8,814 nucleotides of DNA, taken from DASRHY01 sp046765875. Its GTDB lineage: Bacteria > Actinomycetota > Actinomycetes > Propionibacteriales > Kribbellaceae. How positions within the stretch are numbered: the stretch's first letter is position 1; each line of letters opens with the position of its first letter. The notes beneath the pieces were generated by a model. It ran no database searches. It was not told where the DNA came from and saw only the letters and a list, made by a program, of their open reading frames with translations. Both the position numbers and the translations under genes were made by a program. Positions 1 through 5,563 of this stretch are shown piece by piece. The stretch is taken from positions 1-8,814 of the forward strand of contig JBKPSJ010000358.1 of NCBI GenBank assembly GCA_046765875.1, given 5' to 3'.

Positions 1-142
1 CGTCGTAGGGCGCACCCAGGATCACCGCGTCCAGCCCGGACAGCGCGGCCGGATCGGCCAGGTCGCAGCGCGGCACACCCAGGAACGTCACGTCCGGCCC
101 GTACATCCCCCCGACACGCACCACGCCGCGATCATCCCACAC
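1..142 (-). CDS. Arginase/agmatinase-family ureohydrolase, N-terminal fragment (runs off left edge)
   Basis: Only about 47 codons are inside the window. Reading leftwards from about 142 gives a segment with MYGPDVTFLGVP, then a short acidic/Ala stretch, then LDAVILGAPYD. This pattern (a xFLGvP line, about 15 residues, then the first beta strand ending GxPxD) is the usual start of bacterial agmatinase and guanidinobutyrase proteins. The family is dinuclear-manganese enzymes that hydrolyse a guanidino group to urea plus an amine; the metal ligands lie beyond the window. The start is unresolved: GTG at 142, GTG at 124 and ATG at 106 are in frame, none with a convincing ribosome binding site. The frame stays open upstream to at least about 235, and a one-base shift would join it to a coding-like stretch directly after the dehydrogenase. 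It lies downstream of the SDR on the same strand and is probably co-transcribed. The family call is fairly safe; the substrate is unknown. Confidence 0.62.
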   Translation of the reverse strand, partial: MWDDRGVVRVGGMYGPDVTFLGVPRCDLADPAALSGLDAVILGAPYD

Positions 143-248
143 CTCAAACGGTGCGCAGGTCGCGCCGGCGGTGAGCAGTTCGGTGGCCGAGCAGCGCCGG
201 GTAGCGGCGCAGCGCGCGGATGTGGGTGCTGACGCCGATCCGGGTCAG
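143..248 (-). other. Coding-like stretch with apparent frame break before the ureohydrolase
   Basis: Immediately after the SDR, a CTG at 248 overlaps the SDR stop (CTGA) and has GGAGAG six bases upstream (RNA sense, at 260-255). From it, a 34-codon frame with strongly GC-rich third positions reads TRIGVSTHIRALRRYPALL and later stops at 146-144. The ureohydrolase frame is equally coding-like from about 190 downward (acc gaa ctg ctc acc gcc). The two frames differ by one base near the run ggcc at about 190. This could be a real frameshift, a sequencing error that hides a longer ureohydrolase N terminus, or a chance short ORF. CTG is a rare start codon, so I keep this as a note rather than a gene. 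Confidence 0.3.
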
Positions 249-1015
249 TACCGGCTCTCCCGCTGGGCTGGCGGCCGCAGCCGCAGGCCGTGCATGCCGC
301 CGTCCACGGCAAGCACCGTGCCCACCGAAGCGCCCGACAGCGGGCTCGCCAGGTAGGCGATCGCGTTGGCCACCTCGTCGGCCGACACCAGACGCCCCAT
401 CGGCTGCCGCGCGTTGAGCGCGGCCCGTTCGGCCGCCGGATCCGCCGTCCGGTCGAGCAACCTGTCCACCCACGGCGTGTCCGCTGTACCAGGGGCGACG
501 CAGTTGACCCGGATGCCCTCGCGGACGTGGTCCGCCGCCATCGCCAGCGTCAGCGCGTACACCGCGCCCTTGCTGGCGGAGTACAGCACCCGCTGCTCCA
601 GCCCGGCCCACGCGACGATCGAGCACGTGTTGACGATCGCCGCGGCGGGTGAGCGCCGCAGGTGCGGCAACGCGTGCCGGGCGACCCTGACCATCCCGAC
701 CACGTTGACGTCCAGCACCCGCAGCCACTCGTCGTCGCTGTTCCCGGAGACATCCCCGACCGCGCTGATCCCGGCGTTGTTCACCACCACGTCCAGCCTG
801 CCGAACCGCTCGACCACGGCGTCCACGGCGGACCTGACCTGGGCGTCGTCGGTGACGTCGGCCTTGATGCCCATGATGCCGCCCGGGACGCCGTCCGGAT
901 CGAGATCGAGCGCGGCGACCTCGGCTCCCCTGCCGTGCAGCAGTTCCGCCGTGGCCAGGCCGATCCCCGACGCACCACCGGTGACGATCGCGACCAGTCC
1001 TTCGAAGTCACTCAC
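245..1015 (-). CDS. Short-chain dehydrogenase/reductase (classical SDR, NAD-type), 256 aa
   Basis: A complete classical SDR. The Rossmann cofactor loop TGGASGIG is at residues 12-19. Asp37 closes beta-2 (ALDLD), which favours NAD(H) over NADP(H). NNAG is at 79-82, the structural Asn in DVNVVG at 104, the catalytic Ser in NTCSIVA at about 132, and YSASK gives Tyr145 and Lys149. The PG motif (VAPGTADTPW) and the C-terminal VDGGM are normal. I chose GTG at 1015 because GGGAGAG lies five bases upstream (RNA sense) and the N terminus then has the family's usual spacing to the glycine motif; the longer open frame further upstream is not needed. The substrate is unknown. The C-terminal part resembles, from memory, actinobacterial sugar (L-fucose-like) dehydrogenases, so a sugar or hydroxy-amino acid alcohol is possible. 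The gene is divergent from the aminotransferase and followed by the ureohydrolase fragment. Family certain, role inferred. Confidence 0.9.
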   Translation of the reverse strand: MSDFEGLVAIVTGGASGIGLATAELLHGRGAEVAALDLDPDGVPGGIMGIKADVTDDAQVRSAVDAVVERFGRLDVVVNNAGISAVGDVSGNSDDEWLRVLDVNVVGMVRVARHALPHLRRSPAAAIVNTCSIVAWAGLEQRVLYSASKGAVYALTLAMAADHVREGIRVNCVAPGTADTPWVDRLLDRTADPAAERAALNARQPMGRLVSADEVANAIAYLASPLSGASVGTVLAVDGGMHGLRLRPPAQRESRY

Positions 1016-1034
1016 GAGTTCTCTCCCGTCCACT

Positions 1035-1050
1035 CCGGACCATCGTCCGG
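1035..1050. promoter_or_regulatory. Perfect 6-4-6 inverted repeat upstream of SDR
   Basis: CCGGAC, four bases, then GTCCGG. It lies 20 bases before the SDR start codon and just upstream of its ribosome binding site. It could be an operator half-site pair or a leader hairpin. It is GC-rich and short, so chance occurrence is possible. Confidence 0.35.
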
Positions 1051-1074
1051 TTGCAGCATCGAGATCGCGCCGGC

Positions 1075-1090
1075 CGGCAGCGGTCTGCCG
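1075..1090. promoter_or_regulatory. Second perfect 6-4-6 inverted repeat
   Basis: CGGCAG, four bases (CGGT), then CTGCCG. It has the same geometry as the repeat at 1035-1050, with centres 40 bases apart. No T-run follows, so it is not a standard terminator. It is a candidate leader hairpin or binding site. Confidence 0.3.
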
Positions 1091-1154
1091 CGTCGCGAGG
1101 GACGTTACGGGCCCGCCGGCAACGTGCGCGTCCGCGACAAGTTCATCCCCGGGG

Positions 1155-1195
1155 ACGCATTGCGTTGACCTTCCTCCCGGGTGGCTGCGTATTTC
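1155..1195 (+). promoter_or_regulatory. rocD: Candidate promoter with overlapping palindrome for the aminotransferase operon
   Basis: ACGCA-T-TGCGT (1155-1165) is a perfect 11-base palindrome. Its last base begins TTGACC (1165-1170), a good -35 match for a housekeeping sigma factor. The only AT-rich patch at a suitable distance is GTATTTC (1189-1195), which gives a spacer of 18-19 bases and a weak -10. A palindrome overlapping the -35 would suit a repressor. A separate palindrome, TCCCCGGGGA, lies at 1146-1155. The call rests on motif matching only, and the leader to the start at 1453 would be long (about 250 bases). Confidence 0.3.
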
Positions 1196-1452
1196 GCTTA
1201 CCTGCCCGGGTTGCGCCCGACTTCGACGACGGCTCGGTCGCGCGGGACCGCTGCGGGTCTCCGACTGTCTGGGCGGCGCCTGCATGGTTCGGCGAACTCA
1301 AGGCGTTTGAGAACCGGGTCATGCACTATCCGCACCACGTGCAGCGGGGCGTGTCCGCGGTCATGCGGGCGCAGCGGGTGCCGGTCACCCGGCGTGCCGG
1401 CCTGGCCACCGTCCGGCTGCCCCGCAACATCGCGGAAAGGGTGGACCACGCA

Positions 1453-2652
1453 ATGACTGACCGCTTGACGCCGGATGACCACATCGCCATCGCCGAGCGC
1501 TGGAGCGCGCACAACTACCACCCGTTGCCCGTGGTGCTCACTCATGGGGAGGGCGCCTGGCTGACCGATCTGAACGGCAGGCGCTACCTCGACTTCCTCG
1601 CCGGGTACTCCGCGCTCAACTTCGGCCACCGGCACCCGGACATCGTCGCCGCGGCCAAGGCACAGCTCGACCGGCTGACGCTGACCGGCCGCGCGTTCCA
1701 CCACGACCAGTTCGGACTGTTCTGCCGTGAGCTGGCCGAGCTGACGGGCACCGACATGGTGCTGCCCGCCAACTCCGGCGCCGAGGCGGTCGAGTCGGCC
1801 CTGAAGATCGCCAGGAAGTGGGCCTACCAGGTCAAGGGCGTGCCGGACGGCGCCGCCGAGATCGTGGTCGCCGGCGAGAACTTCCACGGCCGCACGACGA
1901 CCATCGTCTCGTTCTCCACCGACCCGGACGCCCGCAACGGGTTCGGCCCGTTCACCCCGGGCTTCACGGTGGTGCCATACGGCGACATCGACGCGCTGCG
2001 CTCGGCGGTCACCGAGAACTCGGCGGCGGTGCTGCTGGAGCCGATCCAGGGCGAGGCGGGTGTGGTCGTCCCGCCGAAGGGGTACCTCGCCGAGGTCCGT
2101 CAGCTGTGCGACGACAGCTTCACGCTGTTCATCGCCGACGAGGTCCAGTCCGGACTGGCCCGCACCGGCACGACGCTGGCGCTGGACCACGAAGGCGTCC
2201 GCGCGGACCTGTACGCCCTGGGTAAGGCGCTGGGTGGCGGGATCATGCCGGTGTCCGCGGTGGTCGGCCGGGCCGACGTCCTCGGCGTGCTCAAGCCCGG
2301 CGAGCACGGCTCGACCTTCGGCGGCAACCCGGTGGCGTGCGCGGTCGGCCGCGCGGTGGTGCGGTTGCTGGCGACCGGGGAGTTCCAGGAACGGTCCCGC
2401 GAACTCGGCGCGTACGTGCACTCCCGGCTCGGCGAACTGGAGGGCGTCGCCGAGGTCCGCGGCCGCGGCCTGTGGGCCAGCGTGCAGATCGCCGAGGGCA
2501 GCCGGACCGGACGCGAGGTGTCCGAGGCACTGGTCGAGCGCGGCGTGCTGTGCAAGGAATACCATTCGAGCCTCCGGGTGGCGCCGCCGCTGGTGATCAC
2601 CCGTGCGGAGATCGACTTCGGCATCGACGCGCTCGCCGCGGTTCTCGCGTGA
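1453..2652 (+). CDS. rocD: Ornithine aminotransferase (class III PLP enzyme), 399 aa
   Basis: A cytosolic fold-type I PLP enzyme that transfers the delta-amino group of ornithine to 2-oxoglutarate, giving glutamate 5-semialdehyde; the reaction is reversible. HNYHPLPVV at residues 20-28, GYSALNFGHRHP at 51-62 and the LTGRAFHHDQF region are typical of bacterial RocD rather than ArgD/LysJ. Further marks are NSGAEAVESALK (PLP phosphate region), FHGRTTT with Arg147, EPIQGEAGV, IADEVQSGLARTG (PLP-ring Asp at about 229), LGKALGGG with Schiff-base Lys258, and GSTFGGNP. The length matches the family. I chose ATG at 1453 for family length; the nearest ribosome-site-like GGAAAGG is 12 bases upstream, which is far. 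In-frame GTG at 1441 and ATG at 1321 are alternatives. It is the first gene of the plus-strand operon. In this cluster it may act on a pathway semialdehyde, perhaps in place of LysJ, rather than in ornithine catabolism (inference). Confidence 0.9.
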   Translation: MTDRLTPDDHIAIAERWSAHNYHPLPVVLTHGEGAWLTDLNGRRYLDFLAGYSALNFGHRHPDIVAAAKAQLDRLTLTGRAFHHDQFGLFCRELAELTGTDMVLPANSGAEAVESALKIARKWAYQVKGVPDGAAEIVVAGENFHGRTTTIVSFSTDPDARNGFGPFTPGFTVVPYGDIDALRSAVTENSAAVLLEPIQGEAGVVVPPKGYLAEVRQLCDDSFTLFIADEVQSGLARTGTTLALDHEGVRADLYALGKALGGGIMPVSAVVGRADVLGVLKPGEHGSTFGGNPVACAVGRAVVRLLATGEFQERSRELGAYVHSRLGELEGVAEVRGRGLWASVQIAEGSRTGREVSEALVERGVLCKEYHSSLRVAPPLVITRAEIDFGIDALAAVLA

Positions 2653-2700
2653 CCCGCCCGGTGCGCCCGGACGAGGAAAACCGGGAATGGGTTGAGGACG

Positions 2701-3942
2701 GTGTGGCGGGGGCCGAAGGTGCGGCTTGACCAGTACCGGAAGGTGGTCGCCGTCCGGGGCTTCCCCCTGGTCATGGCGCTCGGGCTGCTCGCCAAGCTGC
2801 CGATCGTGGCGATCCCGATCATCCTGACCCTGCACGTGGCGACCGGGCTCGATCGCGGGTACGGGCAGGCGGGCCTGGTGATCGGGGCGTGGACCGCGGG
2901 GGTCACCGTCAGTGCGCCCGTCCTGGGCCGGTTCATGCAGCGGTACGGCCTTCGGCCGGTGCTGGCGGTCGTCACCCTGGCCCAGGGGGTGTTCTGGGGC
3001 CTGGCGCCGCAGCTGTCGTTCCCGGTCTTCGCGGCGGGTGCACTCGCCTCAGGGCTGCTGCTGGTGTCGGGCTCCACCGTGGTCCGGCTGGCCATCGGCG
3101 GGCTGGTCCCGCAGGAACATCGGCACACGGCCTTCGCGGTGGACTCGGTGATCACCGAAGTCTCGATCATGATCGGCCCCGCCCTGGCCGTTCTGGTCAC
3201 CTCTCAGACCTCCACGAAGGGTGCGCTGACCAGTCTCTGTGTCGCCCTGGTCATCAGCTGCGGCGCCCTGGCGGTGTTCAATCCCAGGATCGAAGGGGCG
3301 CCCGCGGCCGGCGGTACGAACGCTCCAGCCGCCGCAGCGCCGCGGAACTGGCTGACCGTCCGGTTGGTCGCCGTTCTCGCCTGCTCGCTGTCGGCCGGAG
3401 CGATCGTCACGGGGTACGAGGTCGTCGTCGTCGGCACGCTGCGGTCCACGGGCCAGCTCGGGTGGACGGGGCTGGTGCTCTTCGGATGCGGGGTGTGCTC
3501 GCTGGTCGGCGGGCTGGTGTACGGGGCTCTTCCGCGCGGCCTTCCGGTGCCGTTGATGATCGGTCTGCTGGCTTTGGCCACGATGCCCCTGGGGCTGGTG
3601 GGGCCGCGCTGGTGGGTGCTCGCCCTGGCGATCGTCCCGGCCGCGGCACTGGTCGCGCCGGGGTTCGCCGCGACCGCGAACGCTGTCAGTCAAGAGGCCG
3701 GGTACGGCAGCCAGGCGGTCGTCATGAGCGTCTATGGATCCGCGCTCAGCGCCGGCAGCTCGATCGGCGCGCCACTGGCGGGAGCGGCCTTCGAGTCGGG
3801 TGGCGCCGAGGCCGGTTTCGCGTCGGTGGGCGGACTGGGCGTGATCGTCGCGGTCTCGGCCTGGACCGTGCTGGGGCGCCGTTCGGAACGGGTTCGCGAG
3901 GACTACGTCCCAGCTACCCGAGGTATGCCGGTTGAAAGGTAA
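2701..3942 (+). CDS. MFS transporter, probable product exporter (about 413 aa)
   Basis: An integral membrane protein with about 12 hydrophobic helices in two halves. The halves are separated by an Ala/Pro/Gly-rich cytoplasmic loop at about residues 194-217. A Major Facilitator motif-A-like loop, GRFMQRYGLRP, is at about 76-86 between helices 2 and 3. The N terminus (short basic stretch, then LDQYRKVVAV and a first helix) resembles a common actinobacterial MFS subfamily often found in biosynthetic clusters. The start is uncertain: TTG 2692, GTG 2701 and GTG 2719 are all in frame. GTG 2719 has a GGGGG six bases upstream and GTG 2701 has GAGG only three bases upstream. The gene follows rocD by 48 bases on the same strand, and its stop lies three bases before the next short ORF, so it sits inside the operon. 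Proton-driven efflux of the cluster product, or self-resistance, is the likely role; the substrate is unknown. Confidence 0.88.
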   Translation: MWRGPKVRLDQYRKVVAVRGFPLVMALGLLAKLPIVAIPIILTLHVATGLDRGYGQAGLVIGAWTAGVTVSAPVLGRFMQRYGLRPVLAVVTLAQGVFWGLAPQLSFPVFAAGALASGLLLVSGSTVVRLAIGGLVPQEHRHTAFAVDSVITEVSIMIGPALAVLVTSQTSTKGALTSLCVALVISCGALAVFNPRIEGAPAAGGTNAPAAAAPRNWLTVRLVAVLACSLSAGAIVTGYEVVVVGTLRSTGQLGWTGLVLFGCGVCSLVGGLVYGALPRGLPVPLMIGLLALATMPLGLVGPRWWVLALAIVPAAALVAPGFAATANAVSQEAGYGSQAVVMSVYGSALSAGSSIGAPLAGAAFESGGAEAGFASVGGLGVIVAVSAWTVLGRRSERVREDYVPATRGMPVER

Positions 3943-3945
3943 GGA

Positions 3946-4035
3946 ATGCCTGCTCCGCAGAATGTCGGCGTGGTCGGCTCGTATGCGTCGATGCGGTTGC
4001 TCGCGGAAGAGCTGAAGGCGGGAGTCGCGGCATGA
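3946..4035 (+). CDS. 29-residue ORF coupled between MFS and ATP-grasp genes
   Basis: ATG at 3946 has GAAAGG six bases upstream, a good ribosome binding site that overlaps the end of the MFS gene. The stop at 4033-4035 overlaps the ATG of the ATP-grasp gene (ATGA), the usual sign of translational coupling. The peptide contains NVGVVGSYASMRLLAEELKA and ends in AGVAA. Its beta-strand/turn/helix look resembles the first strand and helix of the minus-strand ATP-grasp protein (AALVDAYSMGRHLLPAL, residues 12-28). It may be the truncated N terminus of a lost ATP-grasp gene, a coupling leader that now feeds ribosomes to the next gene, or a small functional peptide. I do not recognise a family. Translation is plausible; function is unknown. 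Confidence 0.5.
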   Translation: MPAPQNVGVVGSYASMRLLAEELKAGVAA

Positions 4036-5282
4036 CGATCTTGGAACTCGACGGCGCCGAACATGTCGTCATCGTCAACCGGTGGGCGGAGCGCTACGCG
4101 GACTTCTCGCGGTACGCCGACCATCGGGCACATCGGGTCACCTATGTGAGCACAGCGGTGGGGCTGTCCGCCATCCCCGCCGAGGCCACCGAGGTGGTCA
4201 CGGTGAAGGCCACCGACGACCTGGCGGAAGTGACCGCCGCAGTGGACTGCCTGGCGCGCCGTCACGGGGCTCCGGACCGTATTGTGGCGCTGAAGGAGGA
4301 CGATCTCCTGGTCGGTGCCGCCCTGCGGGAGAAGTGGGAGGTGCCGGGCCCCCGGGTGGACCAGCTGCTGCCGTTCCGGGACAAGTTCCTGATGGCGACG
4401 CGGGTGGCCGAGGCAGGGGTGGCGGTGCCGGATTTCGTCCTGGTGCCCGACGCGCAGGCCGTGCGGGGGTTCGCCGAGCGCGCCGGCTGGCCGGTCATCG
4501 TCAAACCGACGGTCGGCAGTTCCAGCGCCGGAGTGGTCCGGCTCGACGGACCGAGTGACCTGAGCGGGCTCTCCTTCGACGAGGGCCCCCTGCTGGCACA
4601 GGTGTTCAACCCGCACCAGATCTACCACGTGGACGGGGTCTTCACCGGAGAACGACTGTTGGTCGTGCGCGCCTCCCGGTACCTGAACAACTGCCTGGGA
4701 TTCCGTGGCGGTGGGACTCTGGGCTCGGTGGAGGAGAGCGACCCGGAAATCACGGGGATTATCGCCGAGTTCACGCTGCGGGCCATGCGTGCACTGTCGG
4801 ACCGGGCCCTGGTCTTTCATCTCGAAATGTTCCTGGACGTGGATACGGGTTCCTGTGCCTTCCTGGAGGTCGGCGCCCGGGCGGGCGGCGCGGAGATCCC
4901 GCTGCTCTGGCGGGAGGTCCACGGGCACGACCTGATGGAAACCGCGTTCCGGATTCAGATGGGGCTGCGGATCTGTGCGGAGGCCCCACGGATCGCGGAC
5001 GAGGTCGGCGGCTGGCTGCTCGTTCCGGCGCCGGTGAACCGTCCCTGCCGGATCACCGAGATCACACCGATGGTGGGCCGGCAGCCGGGCCCTTACGCCG
5101 AGGTGTTGCTGAGGGTGGGAGAGGTCCTGCCCGATGCCGACTCGTACTACGAGCACGTCGGCGGCCGCTTCCGGTTCCGGGGGGAGTCCAGCCAGGCCGT
5201 GGAGGCGGCGATCCGCGCGATCGCGGCCGATTTCCGGGTGAGCGCGGAACCCGTGAGCCTGGTGCGGCGAACACCGGAGTGA
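4032..5282 (+). CDS. ATP-grasp carboxylate-amine ligase, 416 aa
   Basis: Probable ligase that activates a carboxylate as acyl phosphate with ATP and couples it to an amine. An N-terminal pre-ATP-grasp domain (HVVIVNRW at about 11-18) is followed by PFRDKFLMATRVAEAGVAVP at 114-133, a typical entry to the ATP-grasp fold. Next come PVIVKPTVGSSSAGV with Lys158 and a Gly/Ser-rich ATP loop, the specificity region HVDGVFTGERLLVVRAS, and the metal-binding acidic residues Glu264 (HLEMF) and Glu279 (FLEVGARAGG). The last 90 or so residues form the usual C-terminal lid. It is not RimK/LysX-like in size or sequence. The start ATG at 4032 has GGGAG seven bases upstream and overlaps the stop of the 29-residue ORF. 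Fourth ORF of the rocD operon. Substrates are unknown; amide or peptide bond formation with the carrier-derived amino acid is the best guess. Confidence 0.85.
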   Translation: MTILELDGAEHVVIVNRWAERYADFSRYADHRAHRVTYVSTAVGLSAIPAEATEVVTVKATDDLAEVTAAVDCLARRHGAPDRIVALKEDDLLVGAALREKWEVPGPRVDQLLPFRDKFLMATRVAEAGVAVPDFVLVPDAQAVRGFAERAGWPVIVKPTVGSSSAGVVRLDGPSDLSGLSFDEGPLLAQVFNPHQIYHVDGVFTGERLLVVRASRYLNNCLGFRGGGTLGSVEESDPEITGIIAEFTLRAMRALSDRALVFHLEMFLDVDTGSCAFLEVGARAGGAEIPLLWREVHGHDLMETAFRIQMGLRICAEAPRIADEVGGWLLVPAPVNRPCRITEITPMVGRQPGPYAEVLLRVGEVLPDADSYYEHVGGRFRFRGESSQAVEAAIRAIAADFRVSAEPVSLVRRTPE

Positions 5283-5563
5283 AGAGGATGGGCATGGAAT
5301 ACGAGACCACGCCGGCGACGCGCGGTACCTCGGGCGTCAATGGAGCGCCAGAATCACCTGGCAGGGAACGTCTTTCCTTGTCGAGGGTTGTCGTCGTAGA
5401 GGTAGTCGCGTTCGATTTGCCGCAGCTTCTCGTAGTCGGCGCGAATCTCTTCCGGATCATCGGAGATGAGAAATATCCACCCCGGCTGGGTCGCGACATC
5501 GATCGTTCGCGGAAGCGGGTGCCCTTCCGGATGCGCCATGAGGGTATGGGCGTAGGACGGTAG
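5279..5563 (+). other. Possible short coupled ORF or gene remnant after the ATP-grasp gene
   Basis: GTG at 5279 overlaps the ATP-grasp stop (GTGA). A better start, ATG at 5294, has AAGAGG six bases upstream. The first 15 or so codons (MEYETTPATRGTSGV from 5294) have GC-rich third positions like the neighbours. From about 5340 the frame loses that pattern and runs antisense through the end of the convergent ligase gene, where it is clearly a shadow. It may be the cut-off start of a former next gene. Not supported as a full protein. Confidence 0.2.

Larger units (their letters stand above)
1016..1452. other. Divergent intergenic/control region between SDR and aminotransferase
   Basis: About 440 bases separate the divergent SDR and aminotransferase starts, the only long gap in the window. 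It holds the SDR ribosome binding site, three short perfect inverted repeats (listed separately) and a weak promoter-like motif. The right-hand part, from about 1321, is open in the aminotransferase frame with coding-like third positions, so the aminotransferase could start earlier. I see no tRNA, other RNA gene or complete independent protein gene here. Confidence 0.6.

Noticed and set aside
2666..2685. CCCGG/CCGGG inverted repeat between rocD and the MFS gene as a terminator
   Set aside because: A five-base stem with a ten-base loop and no T-run; the genes lie on the same strand 48 bases apart and look co-transcribed.
1198..2835. A 545-codon open frame on the minus strand opposite rocD
   Set aside because: It is an antisense shadow of a well-recognised aminotransferase in GC-rich DNA; its composition is Arg/Gly/His-rich with no recognisable domain.
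3946..5282. Adjacent small peptide plus ATP-grasp as a graspetide RiPP system
   Set aside because: The peptide has no Thr/Glu-rich core motif and the ligase is not RimK/MdnB-like; the resemblance to an ATP-grasp N terminus explains the peptide better.
5317..5338. GACGC/GCGTC inverted repeat at the convergent junction as a bidirectional terminator
   Set aside because: The stem is only five bases with a twelve-base loop and no U-tract on either strand; too weak to call.
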